A program made the translations under genes and the position numbers. Source: Macrocybe gigantea (Eukaryota; Basidiomycota; Agaricomycetes; Agaricales; Callistosporiaceae). From it: a stretch of 64,000 nucleotides of DNA. The notes beneath the pieces are model-generated. The model was given only the letters and a program-made list of their open reading frames with translations, searched no databases and was not told the DNA's origin. Shown here one piece after another: positions 24,207 to 36,574 of this stretch (the first letter of the stretch is position 1; each line of letters starts with the position of its first letter). The DNA lies in assembly GCA_011319805.1 (NCBI GenBank), contig SJRY01000257.1, positions 62,001-126,000 on the forward strand. The letters run 5' to 3'.

Positions 24207-26893
24207 CCAAAGCTCTATCGTGGTTTTTGGTCACGACGGCGTTAATCCATTTTAGGTCAGCTGTATATCACGTGACAATGGCAGTTGTCCACGCGCCAAG
24301 TCGGCGCCACCGGTAGGTGAATGACCAGGTTATCGTATCGACCTTCGCCATGACGGCGGTCGAGTTGTCAAGCAGGTTGTGGGTTTTCCCGCGTAGTTAC
24401 AGCATCGAAAAGGTCGCTCAGACTGCAACATCAAGCGTAATATTCAACCCCTTCAACCCCCTGCGTAGATCCGCAACTCGAGGCTTCGACAAATTCCGCG
24501 TACATGTGCTATCTCCATCCTGACAAGGGTTTCTCTGAAGCGGCCCTGATCAGCAGACCGTATCGCTACTCGAGTCTTTTTTGCTAGCGATTCGGTGAGC
24601 GTTGAACGTTAGTTCCATTTCTTCGATGCTGTCTGGTGGAGACTCACCATCATATGGGGCCAACGCAGGCGATTCCGGAATTTAGAATGCGTCGGTGACA
24701 ATGTGAATCTCTTAATGACTCAGACGCGAAATCACGGGTCTGATCTATTTATTTTTCGTCCTGCCCGTGAAAGCCCTCCGTCACGGCCATCTCAGAGACC
24801 AGCCTCGACCTCGAAGGCCGTCACACTTCATTATGACGACAATGAAAGCGGAATCAGGAAATATCTCTCTAGTTTTCATTTTATGTGACTGACGAAGAAG
24901 TCAATGCCCCATCGAGCTACCCAAAACTGGTCTCAGCACGTCCAAGCTAGCTCCGCCAAGCAGGGCGCTTGCTGCGGTGATGTTGTATTTGGGTCAAGCG
25001 ATAAGGGTGATTGGTATGATCCCGTCCTCTCTCGAAAAGTGGATCTCCGGCGATGATTCCCGGTCGCTGGGCTCAAAGTTATGAAAGAAAACGAGTCGTA
25101 TGATCTGTGACCTGTGAGGTGATGCCAGCGTCCGTCTTTTGTCTCAAGTGAATCGGAGTTCCTTTCACCCATGTATTCTCATCCGTGGCGCTACTCGGAA
25201 CAAGGCATGGAACGGTTCTTCTCAATCGCCCTGTTCGGTTAGTCTACCGTACCGCCTCCTGCACTCTTCCAGGATCTCGTAGGACCTTTTGCTCCTAATG
25301 AAGCTATCGTTCTTTGCCTTTCTTAGCCACGAAACCCAACAAACAATGCCGTACGCGAAATTTGGTAGGGTTTCTGAGGGAGCACGCACTTCTTTTTGGG
25401 TTTTCTTTTGTGTTTTCACAGACCACATATCAAACTCTATTTTCGCCTGGCAGAGAAATGGGAAATTTCAGGATCGCGTTCTAGGCTCCTTCGCTTGCCT
25501 TTATCTCGTCGCCACTGCAGCCCCGCGTCGGCCTGCGCACCGATGGTCGTCGTCGAAATGCCTTGACGATAAGGGGAGCCAGGCGGCCCAGTCATTACGC
25601 CCTCCGACACCGCCGCACAACGTAGAGACCTTACACGTTGGTGACTGCACATGATGGGTGGGACTTTTCCATTTTCTGGGGTTTCATATATGCTTCTTTG
25701 CTGGTTGTGCCAGGCGTTCGAATTCAAGGCCCGAGATCATCAGATCTGGTATAATACAACATGTAATGTGTGATAGCTCTTCCCCGCGGTCGCCCATTGT
25801 ATGTCCGCACTGTTCAATACAATTACGACCTCGGCTGCTTTAGCTATGTGTAATTGTCTATACTCATTTCTACTTCCTTGCCGCCTAGCGACTCATGATG
25901 AACGAGTTTAACATAATTGGTTGCTTCCGCTGCTCAATACCCAAGTATGAGTTTAAAAATACGTTTTAATTGTCAATTCATGACCTCGCATTTGGTTTTT
26001 GAAAGTCGAACTGGTTGACGGTACGATCAGAAGAGTGAAAATTCCCCAACCGCCTTGTTTTCACGGAAGACGAGCTGTGGTGAAGTGCAAAAGGTCTTGC
26101 TCCAATGGAACAAACGATTGGAGCTTCCAGGCTGCCAATTTCGGGCCGACGACGTGTTCTTTATCGAATAGGCTCTATTTAATTTCGCGATCTGTATGGA
26201 CTCATAATTGACCATAGTGATCATTTCATTGTACAGAATTCTCGAGGCGCGCGGCGGATGGCTGGAGATATCGAGCTGAACTTGGTTCGGAGAATCAACT
26301 GACAAATATGATTTCCGAATCGGACATTCGATCAAAAATAGGCAGCTGTGACACGTCACGGAATGGCAATCAATTCACATCGCGTGACGGCTACTTAAAT
26401 TTTCCGTGTCGACGTCACGACCATCGCTATAAAGACCTGTTGCGCGCAACGGGGTGGACGGGGCTGGCAACGGCGTGGCTGTCGCAGAACTTCTAGGCGG
26501 GCGCAGAGACGAGCGAACGCTGAAGCTTATGCGAGGCTTGCCGGTTGTCACTGGCAGTCGAGAAAAAAACTGGGCTTGAAATGATCACGAGGTTTACCCA
26601 AAGGTTTGGGTGAGGGACGGGGAGATCCAGGATCTGTGTCCCCGTGAATAAATTGGTTACTTGGCCGGATCGCATTAAATAACTTCATTGTGGTTGCTTA
26701 GTTTCTACGTCGGCAATTGCTACAATACATGAGCTCTGAGTTCTCACTCGCCGCTCATTCTATCCCACTTCCTTCTGACAACCATCTTGTGCGCCTTCTC
26801 TTTCAACTTTGCTCACCCTTTGAAGTCCCAGATGCGTTGAACCTCCTTCACCTTCCCTTCATCCGTTTGTTTCTTCAATATTGTCTCTTCTGG
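24207..26893. other. 2.7 kb regulatory or gene-free interval
   Basis: A 58-codon plus-strand frame from the ATG at 24350 lacks any recognised feature. The rest shows no coding structure. The last ~170 bases before 26894 are pyrimidine-rich, as in many fungal 5' leaders. Such a long upstream region fits a developmentally regulated transcription factor gene at 26894, but this is inference. Confidence 0.4.
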
Positions 26894-28715
26894 ATGTCTA
26901 CATCTCGTTCACCTACCCCAACCCCTAGTACTCCACCTACTAATACCGCATTGCCTGCAGAATCGACGACTTCACGACCAGATACACACGAAGACACTCC
27001 TTCCCTCCATTCCTTTCAGCTGCGTGAACAGCCCTCGCCTTCCCATCAAAATCATCCCTACGCTTTACGTCCCATATCTGATTCGAGTGATCGCATGGCG
27101 CAAGCCCGTTTGTCTCCCGAAGACCAGTCTGATCAACAAATGGCGAAACGTATTCGGAGAGGTTCTCCTGCCACCAGTCAGCATAGCGGCGACGCCCAGA
27201 GGTCAAGTCCTTCCAGCGACTCTCAGGGCGACATGGCCGACACCGAAACTGATGTCAAGCCAAGCCAAGAATCAGAAACGGCTGCTCCTCCGGCTCCTCC
27301 ACCTAAAAAGAAGCGTACGAGAACTCTGACGACTCCTCACCAATCTGCTGTATTACACGCGCTCCTCGCCAAGGTCTGGTCTGATCTCTTCTTACCCTTA
27401 TTTCCTTGTGACAAGCTGACATATTAACTATAACACTCGCAGTCTCGCTTTCCGACCACCGCCATGCGCGAAGAAGTCGGCCGATCAATTGGACTCAGTG
27501 CTCGGAAAGTCCAGGTAGGCGTCAAGTCTTTCAATCACATTCTCGTCGACTAATGGGAACTTTTTCTTGTCAAGATTTGGTTCCAGGTAAAATGCTACCC
27601 TTCGTTAATTGACGGTGAGACTTAATTAGTGGACATAGAATCAACGCCAGAAAGCTCGGCGTCCCCGTAGTCAGAGCGATAGCTCTCGTAAGCGGGGCCA
27701 GCAATACGGGCCTTTTCCCAGCGGTTCCGATCAGACAATGGGAATGAGCTCCTTCACGATGCACATGCCCCAGGGGAGTAGCTCGACGCTAGCGTACTTA
27801 TCACAGCCTTCCGGATCGGGCGGCGCAATTGACGAACGATTTTCCGCCCAACAGGGCTACGGCGCCCATCCTCCTGCGGCGGAGGCCTTGCCCAATACCG
27901 CTGATCAGCCCTCATACCTGTTGGGCCCTGGAATGCCTGGAGCTCATGTCCCACGCGATATCGGCTATCGCGAGCGAATGGAGATGGCAACGACTCCCAT
28001 TCGGCTTCCCGATCCACGGCCGCCCATTTCTCCAGAGCGCATGCAGGGAAACGTCCATTCGCCCACGCCCGCTCGCCCGTACGCATCGATGCCGCCGCGA
28101 CCGACGACGACAGGCCGCTTGCACGACCCGGATCCGTCGCGCGTCCTGCCTCCGCTCAGTTTCGGACCGCCGCAGACCCGCGCGAGCTACACTTCGCAAG
28201 GCATCCAGGGCAGATACTCGTCCAGCCTTCCATCCGCGTCGCCCATCTTTGCCACGCCGCGCTCCGCATCTCCAGACACAACAAGGTTCGCGCACCAACC
28301 GCCGCAGGAGCCCGCTTCACGCTCTCCGACGATCATTCCGCCGCCGTTTACGATGCAGCCAGCACCGCAGTGGGACCAATCGGCCTTTTCCTCGTCGGCG
28401 CTGCTCGATCACCGGCGTTCTGCGTGGTCGCGCCCGGCTTCGCGCTCGACGCTGCCCAGCGTGCCCAGCTCCGCCTCGACGTCGAGTCTGTCGCTCCGAG
28501 AGCCCGGGCCTTTCTCCGCGGAGAGCAGTCCTGGCGAACGGAGCGGTGGCGGTTCTGCATCAGGTGTAACGTCTTCGCCGCCGCGTGTCGGCAGGTACGA
28601 TCCCGTACGAGCCACAAGTGTATCATATCGACTTTCAAGCGGATCGATTCTGCCTCCCGACGAGGAGCCTGGGAGTGCAACGACCCGCCGCAACGATGAA
28701 CGAGAGACTGATTGA
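26894..28715 (+). CDS. Homeodomain transcription factor
   Basis: Four exons: 26894-27373, 27443-27514, 27575-27586, 27639-28715; 546 aa. The homeodomain runs from KKKRTRTLTTPHQ through LLAKSRFPTTAMREEVGRSI and GLSARKVQ to IWFQNQRQKARR, the third helix with the invariant W, F, N and R. Exon 3 is only 12 bases and encodes exactly IWFQ. The N-terminus is Ser/Thr/Pro-rich and acidic before the homeodomain. The C-terminal 340 residues are Pro/Ser-rich and disordered. It resembles the single homeodomain regulators of mushroom development (hom1/hom2 group of Schizophyllum) rather than mating-type HD1/HD2 proteins, because no divergent partner homeodomain gene is adjacent. I chose the ATG at 26894; an upstream in-frame ATG at 26729 would add a hydrophobic stretch that looks like translated leader. 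Confidence 0.9.
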
Positions 28716-29213
28716 ACTCACTGAAGGGAGTGTATATAAGACTTAATCCCTCAGATCAATCCAGCGAAGCCTTCACGCCATTTACGACACTCGCGACGTC
28801 GAAGAGAAGTCCCAATATTGTTTCATTACCACTCATTTCCTGGCTCTCTCAAACAACACGATCTCTCTTTTCTCTCGTGCTAAATTACATTCCTTGACCT
28901 ATATAATTATCAGCTAGAGTTCAACGCATCATTAATTTTTTTTGGTCTCCCCTGATTTAACCACTATCCTTTATATTCTTTGTTCCATTTTGGCAGTGTA
29001 TTCCCGGCTTTTTATTGTCTACCTGGTCCTTCGATGTTCCAGTTGTTTTGTCGAAAATGATAGGCATAATTATAGATACCTAATTGCTAATTCATACGTT
29101 CACGGAGTTCCAGAAGAGCGCGAAACTTGGAAATCGCATGGATTGTATTGTGATCGTGCAAGATAGATTCTCGTCACATACTGCGTAAGGCATTACCACG
29201 CGGCGACGGACTT
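28716..29213. other. Intergenic, convergent 3' regions
   Basis: AT-rich sequence between the 3' ends of the homeodomain and RING-finger genes. Nothing else seen. Confidence 0.5.
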
Positions 29214-32174
29214 CTACAACCCACTAGCCCGCCTTTCAGCTGCCAATCTAACCTGTAACCGTGCGCGAGCTCGCAACTTTGTCTCCAAAGTCACAGTGTC
29301 GACCATGTCCATAGGAGGGGAGATTGTAGTTGTCAACTGAGTGTCAGGGATTAGAAAGGTTCTGTCGAAACGTGACATTCCTGGGAAAGGAGATCCCCTT
29401 GACACTGCCGAGTCGGATTTGGAAGCCTGAACCTGATCTTTCTCCGCCTCTAATTTCGCGAATAGCCTTGAACGCGTGTCTAAGGAAATCGGGGGAACTG
29501 CGGATTTAGTTGGGATGTCGTTGCTAACGGGGTTAGGCTTGGATTTAGGGTGTGGGAGCACGTGGGTTACATCTTCCAGAACCTGTGTTGATGGAGAAGA
29601 TTAACAGTCAACGACCGAAAAAGGCAAGTTGAACAAACATGGACCTGTTTAACGTGAGCGTTCTTGGCATGGTTGCCTATTGTCGCGCCCGAAGGAGGGG
29701 TTCCCAGCCCAACGCGAGCGCTTGTTGGCATTGCGCTTATAGGCTTCATTCGGGATACAAGGCCAGGCCGGTCGGGGTCAGACGACGATAATACAACGTC
29801 ATCATCACTGTCATGCGCTGTCGAACTGGAGGTAGCAGGAGAATTGAATTTCGCAGAAGCCAGTTGTTTGGTCGCGTGAACGCTCATAGGGGCCGCAGGT
29901 TCGGCCGCAGAAGTTCCACTTGATGGAGTTTGATCCTCCTCGACAGCCGCGGAGGGTTCATCGCCGCAACCTTTGTCGAGAGATTGTAATGTCGGTGACG
30001 GATCGACGCAAGTGTCTGACAGCCGTGCCAATAACGTGGGCGCTGTCAATCCTCCTCGTGTCTGCGAAGCCAGACCACCGTCCGATCGTGCGGTGTGGGG
30101 CCCGACCTGATCCGCCTGGCGGGCAGTACTGGAACCGTTGGTAGCCAAATGCGCGTGCACCGACTCGACCAAGGTGCGGTGTCGTGGTTTCTTCCGATCA
30201 GAAAGGCGTGTTTGTGCAGACAACGGACGGCTGCAATGAATGAAAGCGTCTACCGTTTCCTGCGGCTCATCTGCCCTTGCGGCCGGCGTCCGACTGCTCG
30301 CAGGGTCACCATCGGAAGTATTAGTGAACAATGTCTCGTTTGAAGCCTCATGTACCCGCTCTTTCCCTTTTCCTCTTGCCGTCCCCGTTTGGTACTCCCT
30401 GACAGGGCCTCGATCTGTTTAGTGTGGAAAATGGAAGTCGAATCTCGTCTTAGCGACTGTAGCTAAACATACCAGAAACGCTCCCAGGAACATTATCAGC
30501 CCATTCGGCGGATCGATGATCTCCGCTGGTGTGAGGACGCTGACTGTGCCGTCGGTGGCCCTCTACTCTCGGCGAGAGCGATGAAGACTTGGATCTGTGT
30601 TCGTTGGAGCGCGAGTATCTTCTCCCCGACGGAGACCAAGAATTTGATCTGTCCGAAGGTGGACTTCTGCGACGCGGTGATGGAGATGGAGATAAAACTC
30701 TTGAAGATTCACGCCATCTACTCCTGGGTGAAGGCCCAACATCTGGCACAGCCTCGGTGGGCGCGTCATACTGTCATAAAAAAATCAGTGGGACCTGAAC
30801 GTCAACAATTTCATCATACCTCACCTGAACGACTGAGTCATAAACAAACAGATCACGATATGGGGATCTGACAAAAGAGTAGACTTCTGCAGAATAAATG
30901 ATTATCAGATAGTGATGGATTGATCAATTCGCAACGTAAAGGAGGAGATTAATTGAGAGAAATAAGCAGAAAATCTTACCATGCGCAAAATGTTCGGCAT
31001 TGACGTATCGCCTACCCTCCACGTAAGGAGTATCCACGTCGAGAAACTCAGCGAGTAGCTTTACAGCTGACTCGGACCGAATGTCGATGGCTTTCATCAA
31101 CGAGATGACAAATGTAGTTAGAAACTGCATTGCAAACACGTGAACAAAAGAGATCCAACACTGTCGTACAGAGAAATACTTGCCTCGATATCCAGGTTAT
31201 TCCATACTTGCAGTTCTCTACGCAAAAAGGATGTAGTGCGGGAAATGAGATCCGGCGATGCAGAGAATTGGAGCGGTGTCGGGTATGGGCGGTACCGTGT
31301 GTGAGCATTCGAGGCAACATGCTGTTGAAACAAAGAACAACGTAAGCGTAGGAAGCCGCGGCGATAGGGGCAAAAATATCGAGAACAAAAGCATCCAACA
31401 TCATTTATCCACGCGTGTAACGTGCGGGAGATGGCAAGCTGCAGTGCACGTCAAAGAGAAGCGCGATGGTGGCTGGGTGACGAGAGCCACAAACAATAGA
31501 AACAATACTGCGGCAACAAATTGGTCCAGAAGAGCAGTCATGCAAACCTTTGCATAGCGATGGTGCTCATAAACCCATTTTCGTTTCAAGATGGATCGCT
31601 CAAGCCTGTCAGATTCCGCCCGTTCTTCCCGCATTCTGTGTTCTCGTTCCCTCTCCCTGGCAGCACGTCTTCTGCGCGCTTCCGCCGCTTGTGGCGTCTG
31701 GATCAGAGGGCCGGGCTCCAGTGGGATAGGCGACCTCCGCAACGGGGGCAAGTAACGTTTCCGATAATCATACCTTGAGCGAATGTTGTGTATCAGGTAG
31801 TTACCGATATCCCGCGAGCACAAAGGGCATCTCCGAGATTGTTCTAAGATAGAAGATTCGAAACATCAACATCAACGACAAATGCCCGTTCCAGCAAGAC
31901 GTTGATGAAGCATAGCTTTACCTGACCAAACCAAAACACATTCGAAGCAAAACTCATGGGAGCAGGTGGGAATGACCGTACGGTCCACAATGCGCTGCAA
32001 GCAAATGCTGCATTGGTTTTCTATATCGTCGTCTTCCAAGTCTTCAATTTTCGGTCGTTTGGCTAGACCAGCCTCCGCAAAAGTTTCCGAGTCGACGAGC
32101 CGAGTCGACGACCGTGGTGATGATGGTTCAAGCTTAGCCCGCTTCGACGGGGGACCTTCCGGACGGCCGTTCAT
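29214..32174 (-). CDS. TOPORS-like RING E3 ligase with RS-rich region
   Basis: Eight exons: 32174-31922, 31843-31548, 31321-31184, 31134-30980, 30886-30825, 30770-30473, 30414-29645, 29582-29214. The RING is split by intron 1: CSICLQRIVDRTVIPTCSHE, FCFECVLVWS, then CPLC in exon 2. After it come a basic coiled tract (EARRRRAAREREREHRMREE) and the conserved block around LISRTTSFLRRELQVWNNLD. Arg/Ser-rich sequence follows (SPSPSPRRRSPPSDRS), then a long disordered tail. This order matches TOPORS, a nuclear RING protein acting as ubiquitin and SUMO ligase in animals. Intron 3 uses a GC donor (31183, GCAAGT). Intron 2 is long for this window (226 bases). The frame is intact. The open frame extends upstream without another ATG, so 32174 was chosen. 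Confidence 0.85.
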
Positions 32175-32427
32175 GCGAATATACGCGTCCTGGAACAACA
32201 GAATGGATTGACCCACGATTGTCGTGCTTGAAAGCTGCCCAGATGCAGGAGCGCCGTGAGCGTAAGTGGATGACTTCAATTGTGATTAGGTAAGCCAGAG
32301 AATTTGATCCTTAGCCATTACAACGTTTGCGACCAACTCTTTCAGACGTTTATTCACGAAACATATACACAACGCCACTAATTATTTGTATACGCTTTCC
32401 TTCTCCTAGCAAGCAAGCCAGAGGTAT

Positions 32428-33703
32428 TTACCATTTTTCATGAGCGGGGCGAACTTGACAAAGAGCAGGTTGTCAATGTCACGTCCTGAAAGTGCCGAAG
32501 ATTGTTCTGTGCTTACGGTCGAGCTCCCATGTCCACGCAGATCTATCCTGGTTGACGAGATACAGGTACGACTATTTTCAGCCGTCAGCACCAGACAGTC
32601 AAGATGAACAAGATTTGCAGGTCGAAACGCACACTCGCGATACTCTCAGGGCTCAGCCTGCCGTCCGCATTAGCAGCCAATTCGGGACGGTACGATAGAA
32701 GACGTTCGGTCAAAATAACTATGAAAAGCCATCAGCGATGATTGTTGATTGTTCCCTGATTCAAAGCATATCAACTTGCCTCCATCAATGATGGACTGTA
32801 CGAAACCGAACGAAGGGGTGAACGCAAATCGGCTTTCAGTAAGGATCGACTCACATGAGCGACCTGGACCAGGAACAGCACCGTGAGCGCGCGGCCTTTT
32901 TTACAACGATTGGTACCGAAATACTCACATGAATGTTTTCTTTCCCAAATTCCTTCGCCAGACTCTGAGACAATGCTCGAAGCCCAAACTTGCCCGCCGC
33001 AAACGCGCTCGTCGTCACATTCCCTCGGAGACTGGCCGTAGCGCCCGTGAAGATCAGAGTCCCCCTCTTCCCAGGCCCTTCCTCGACATCGTTCTCCTTG
33101 AAAGCCAAGATGGCTTCTCGGGAGAAAGCAAACGCGGCTTCGACGTTTGTCGAAAGACACTCTTTCACCTCGGCCGGCGTGATGTCCAAAAACGGCTTCC
33201 AGACTCCGTATCCGACGTTGAAAATCGCCACCCTTATTTTGTAGTTCGGCGATGCGAATTTCGTCCGGATGGACTTCCAGATCGCCGAAATCTCTTCTGG
33301 TGCATAAGATTTGACTGGGAAGGGCGAAGCCTATATATTTTTTAATTTAAGAAGGGCGGTGGTGAGTGACACATCGGCAAAATGAAATCGCCGGACGTAT
33401 GACACGAACATCACCTCCTTCAGAGTTCAGTTCCTGTGCGAACTTCTCGACCGCTGCTGTCCCACGAGCGATAAGCGCTACGCTGTATCCAGCTTTGGAG
33501 AAGAGGCGTCTGAAACATTCATGAGACATGCTCGGGGACATCCAGAGGATCGAATGCAAACGCGGTTGCCGCTCCCGTTCCGTTTCCACTACCGAGGCCT
33601 GTTACATCGATCCGGCACGATCATCAAGGATTCTTAACATTATTTCTGAGCATGTCAACTTGCCTGCAACAACCAAGACTTTGCGCACGGTTGACGTGGA
33701 CAT
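32428..33703 (-). pseudogene. Short-chain dehydrogenase copy 1, frame-broken
   Basis: Eight-exon layout identical to the intact paralogue at 37901-39189: 33703-33664, 33598-33410, 33330-32929, 32863-32855, 32795-32780, 32718-32633, 32571-32517, 32453-32428. The cofactor site GLGSGNGTG and the block RGTLIFTGATASLRG are present, and the end is LRPAHEKW. Exon 2 is 189 bases against 194 in the paralogue. Near 33526, the partner's ACTGTA between GAGCAT and TCTCA is replaced by a single G. This five-base loss breaks the frame at about residue 35. Introns 1 and 5 keep GC donors (33663, 32779). No other break was found, so the damage is recent or a sequence error. Catalytic Tyr-x3-Lys is not obvious; AFAAGKFGLRAL occupies that position. 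Confidence 0.75.
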
Positions 33704-34275
33704 CGTTTAGCCTGATTGAGGTCGAGAAGATAGGTGTGTTAGGTGATGAACAATAGGCCTGTCAGACCGTGATTTATATCTTGTCAGTCAGCTGGAATGA
33801 TGGTCAGTTGCGCCATTATCAGCTTACCGGTGCTGACGAACTCTGGGTGGCTCAATACGCGTAAGCACACTCGGTCATCGATGCTTCGTAATGTTGACCA
33901 AGACCTTTTGAAGCTAATAAATACAATTACGAACCTCGACCGATGGCTTGTATGCCCGTCTCATTCTGACGCGATGAATCTTTCCTCGAGGATGGATAGT
34001 TGATATATATCTGGAAACCTCGTGCTTTGCCTGCATTCTCAGCGCTCCGGGCGCTTGTTCGCTCTTTGTGACAGTTACCTATGGCAACTGACAGACTGGT
34101 ACCACCGTCCATGCGCTTGGCGTATCGAACTGTCCAACAGCCCAATATACTCAAGACTTACCGAGACGTTTGAGCGTCTCTGACGGAGACGTATATAATC
34201 CGATCTGCTACGGTGTTCGCTTTCGAGCCCTCCTTCCCTGCTCTCTCGTACCTCCCGATCCCAGAACGGAGCAGG
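33704..34275. other. Divergent promoter region
   Basis: Lies between the SDR copy 1 start and the eight-cysteine protein start. GTATATAAT at about 34191-34199 could be a TATA element for the gene at 34276. Confidence 0.4.
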
Positions 34276-35117
34276 ATGTTCTTCATTTCATCGCTTTTGC
34301 TGGCAGGACTGCTGGCCACACCTCAGGGTGAGTTCTCTCGGTTTCCGCGAAAAGGCATTGTCTGACCGTCATGCGTCCAGTGTCCGCTGTGCCAGACAGC
34401 CTCGGACCAATACACCAATTGCTCGGCCGCCAGACATCCGGCACGTTAGATCCCAACATCATTCCGACGCAATGCAGATCGGCCTGCAGCGTCACAGTGG
34501 CTAGCGCCAACGTGCGGGATTCTCTTTCACGAATTCTTCGCACGCCCGACGCTGATCCGAGTTCCGTCCAATCGCTGACAGAGGTGTTCCGGCTCGACAG
34601 ACCGCGCGTGCGGCTGCAGCACCGCCGAAGAGCGCGGCTTTGTCGACTGTCTGAACTGCCTGGTCTCTCTCAGCCCGACCGAGGCCTTCATCAATCAGGT
34701 GCAATCCTACGTCGACGGTGAGCCCCGTGCAGATCTCGTTCCGAACGCGACGATTTACGTGAATTGATTTTGCTGTTTTCAGAGTACGTGTCGATATGCA
34801 AGGCCGCCGGTGTCTCTTTGCCTGCCACTACCATTTCTGGAGGGGTCTCAGCGGCCACGGCGTCCAGCAACCCCTCCTTCACTGCTCCTGCTCCTGGCAG
34901 CGCCACACGCACGTCAGGCAGCGGGAGAACGACGCTGAGCGCTCCGCCGACAGTCACCGGGAGCGGTTCCGGTGGCGCCAGCGATGACAATGGATCAAAC
35001 TCCAGTCCGTTGGGACCATCGACAGGCTCAAACAACGCGCCTCGGAGCTCTGGCGGCGCTCTCGCGACGACGACGGCGACTGTCCTCGTCGCGCTTGCGT
35101 ACCTTGTATTCTTCTAA
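34276..35117 (+). CDS. Secreted eight-cysteine GPI-anchored protein, copy A
   Basis: Four exons: 34276-34327, 34381-34511, 34582-34717, 34783-35117; 217 aa. A signal peptide (MFFISSLLLAGLLATPQ) precedes a small domain with exactly eight cysteines: CRSAC, RC, RACGC, DCLNC and SIC. A Ser/Thr/Gly-rich stalk follows, and a hydrophobic tail (TVLVALAYLVFF) typical of GPI-anchor addition. The pattern fits the cysteine-rich cell-surface proteins common in mushrooms, similar in layout to CFEM-like proteins; the function is unknown. The paralogue at 42569 shares cysteine spacing, intron phases and tail. Confidence 0.75.
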
Positions 35118-35805
35118 CCTTCATTCTTACTCCCATCTACTAGCAGACACAGCTCAGAGGCTTACAATCTCTTCCACACCCGCCTTGTATATATCATACC
35201 GTTACGGCGCAATGTCATATTCAGAGTGACGCATGTCAGCGACGGAGTGTCAAGGACGGACCCTGTTCGCGTTTTGTGACATGCGAGACGCGTATGATCA
35301 CGCGTTTGTCACAATTTCTCAAGTCATTCCGGAGTTGTTCGTTTCACGTTACACCCACGCAGCAGCGCAAGCGGATGTCTGGAATGTGCATATGAAGAGA
35401 AAGCCCTCGGACCAACAAGTCACCGTCCTCCACCTTTAGCCATTAACGTATGACCTTTTGCGAGTTTCTGCGCCTAGCTTTCAACACACGCCTGCATTCG
35501 CTTTTCGCTTCCGCCGCTATGTATACACAATCGTCTTTGTCGAGGGCTGTAACCGACTCAAGGGTGCATCTAGTCGACGATAGTGTCGGAGCGAGGTCGA
35601 TTGAACAAAGAAAATCGTCTTTGTAGTAGGTTGCGGATTCTGTGCATGATCGACAAAGGGGCATGGAGCCAACTTCCAAGGAAGCCTAAATCATGCCCAC
35701 GTGTCTCGATTTGGTCGAGTTGTGGCAAGACACGCGCCGTTACACGTCTATTCAAAAAGGGAGCCCTTCACCAAGAACGATGTCGCTCTTCAACAGCATT
35801 CAACC
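35118..35805. other. Intergenic, no gene seen
   Basis: Short frames only. Contains the 3' region of the preceding gene and the promoter of the RNase H gene. Confidence 0.4.
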
Positions 35806-36574
35806 ATGGAACCTGACTCTCCAGAAGGCATCTTCAACAGACGCATGAAATTCTGCCCGTCTCTTCTCACCTCATTCCGCACGGACGAACTGTACGCCGC
35901 GTGCGATCACTGCCAGATGTACTTGTGCGTCTGCTGCCAGGACCGCGATCTGGCATACCCGTGCCACCACTACCCCGTCGTCTTTGTCGACGGCGCATGC
36001 CACGGGCACGGCGTGGGCGGCGGAGAGGCGTCTGGCATAGGCATTGTTTTGGGTGAGGAACCTTATATGAGCCGCAGCATCCCTATCGACGAGAGGGTGG
36101 ATCCTGGAGGCGCGCGGACGAGCCAGCGAGCAGAGCTCCTGGCCGCCATAGCTGGCTTGAGCTTTCTCTACGATATGACCTTGGACAACCTCAGTCGCAG
36201 ACCCTCTGCCAGAAACAAGGCTGCGTTGGTGGTGGCGACGGACTCGGAGTATGTCTGCAAAGGTATCTACGAGTGGATGCCCAGATGGAAGGTCCGTGCA
36301 GCCTTTGCCAATGTCCATTTCATCCCTTTATTAATGCTTTAAAGAGAAACGGATGGAAGAACAGCCAAGGAAAGCCTGTCGCGAACAGCGATCTCTTCCG
36401 CAAGCTCGACGAGACGATAAGTGATTTCGAAGCTCGACATTTTGAAGTCGGGTTTTGGTGGATCGAGCGTCAAGTATGTGTCAAACAAAATTATCGGTAA
36501 ACCTAAACTGACTGACGTCATGACAGTTCAATCAGGCGGCGGACGCGCTCGCCAAAGCGGCTTGCAGGAATTAG
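35806..36574 (+). CDS. RNase H-fold protein with Cys/His-rich N-terminal segment
   Basis: Three exons: 35806-36291, 36345-36473, 36527-36574; 220 aa. The RNase H catalytic set is visible: Asp in VVFVDGACHGHG, Glu in SQRAELLAAIAGL, Asp in VVATDSEYVCKGI and the last Asp in FNQAADALAKAA. This is the H1-type domain that cuts RNA in RNA-DNA hybrids. In front of it lies a Cys/His cluster (CDHCQMYLCVCCQDRDL, then CHHY), which could bind zinc and is not the standard RNase H1 hybrid-binding domain. No transposon or reverse transcriptase surrounds it. An upstream non-ATG extension of the frame exists; the ATG at 35806 was taken. Confidence 0.8.

Noticed and set aside
28348..28699. Long frames in other phases across the homeodomain gene C-terminus
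   Set aside because: GC-rich third codon positions open antisense and shifted frames; the Ser/Pro-rich frame continues directly from the homeodomain.
26894..28715. Mating-type A (HD1/HD2) locus
   Set aside because: Only one homeodomain gene is present and its neighbours (bromodomain protein, TOPORS-like ligase) do not include the paired HD gene or mitochondrial intermediate peptidase usually found there.
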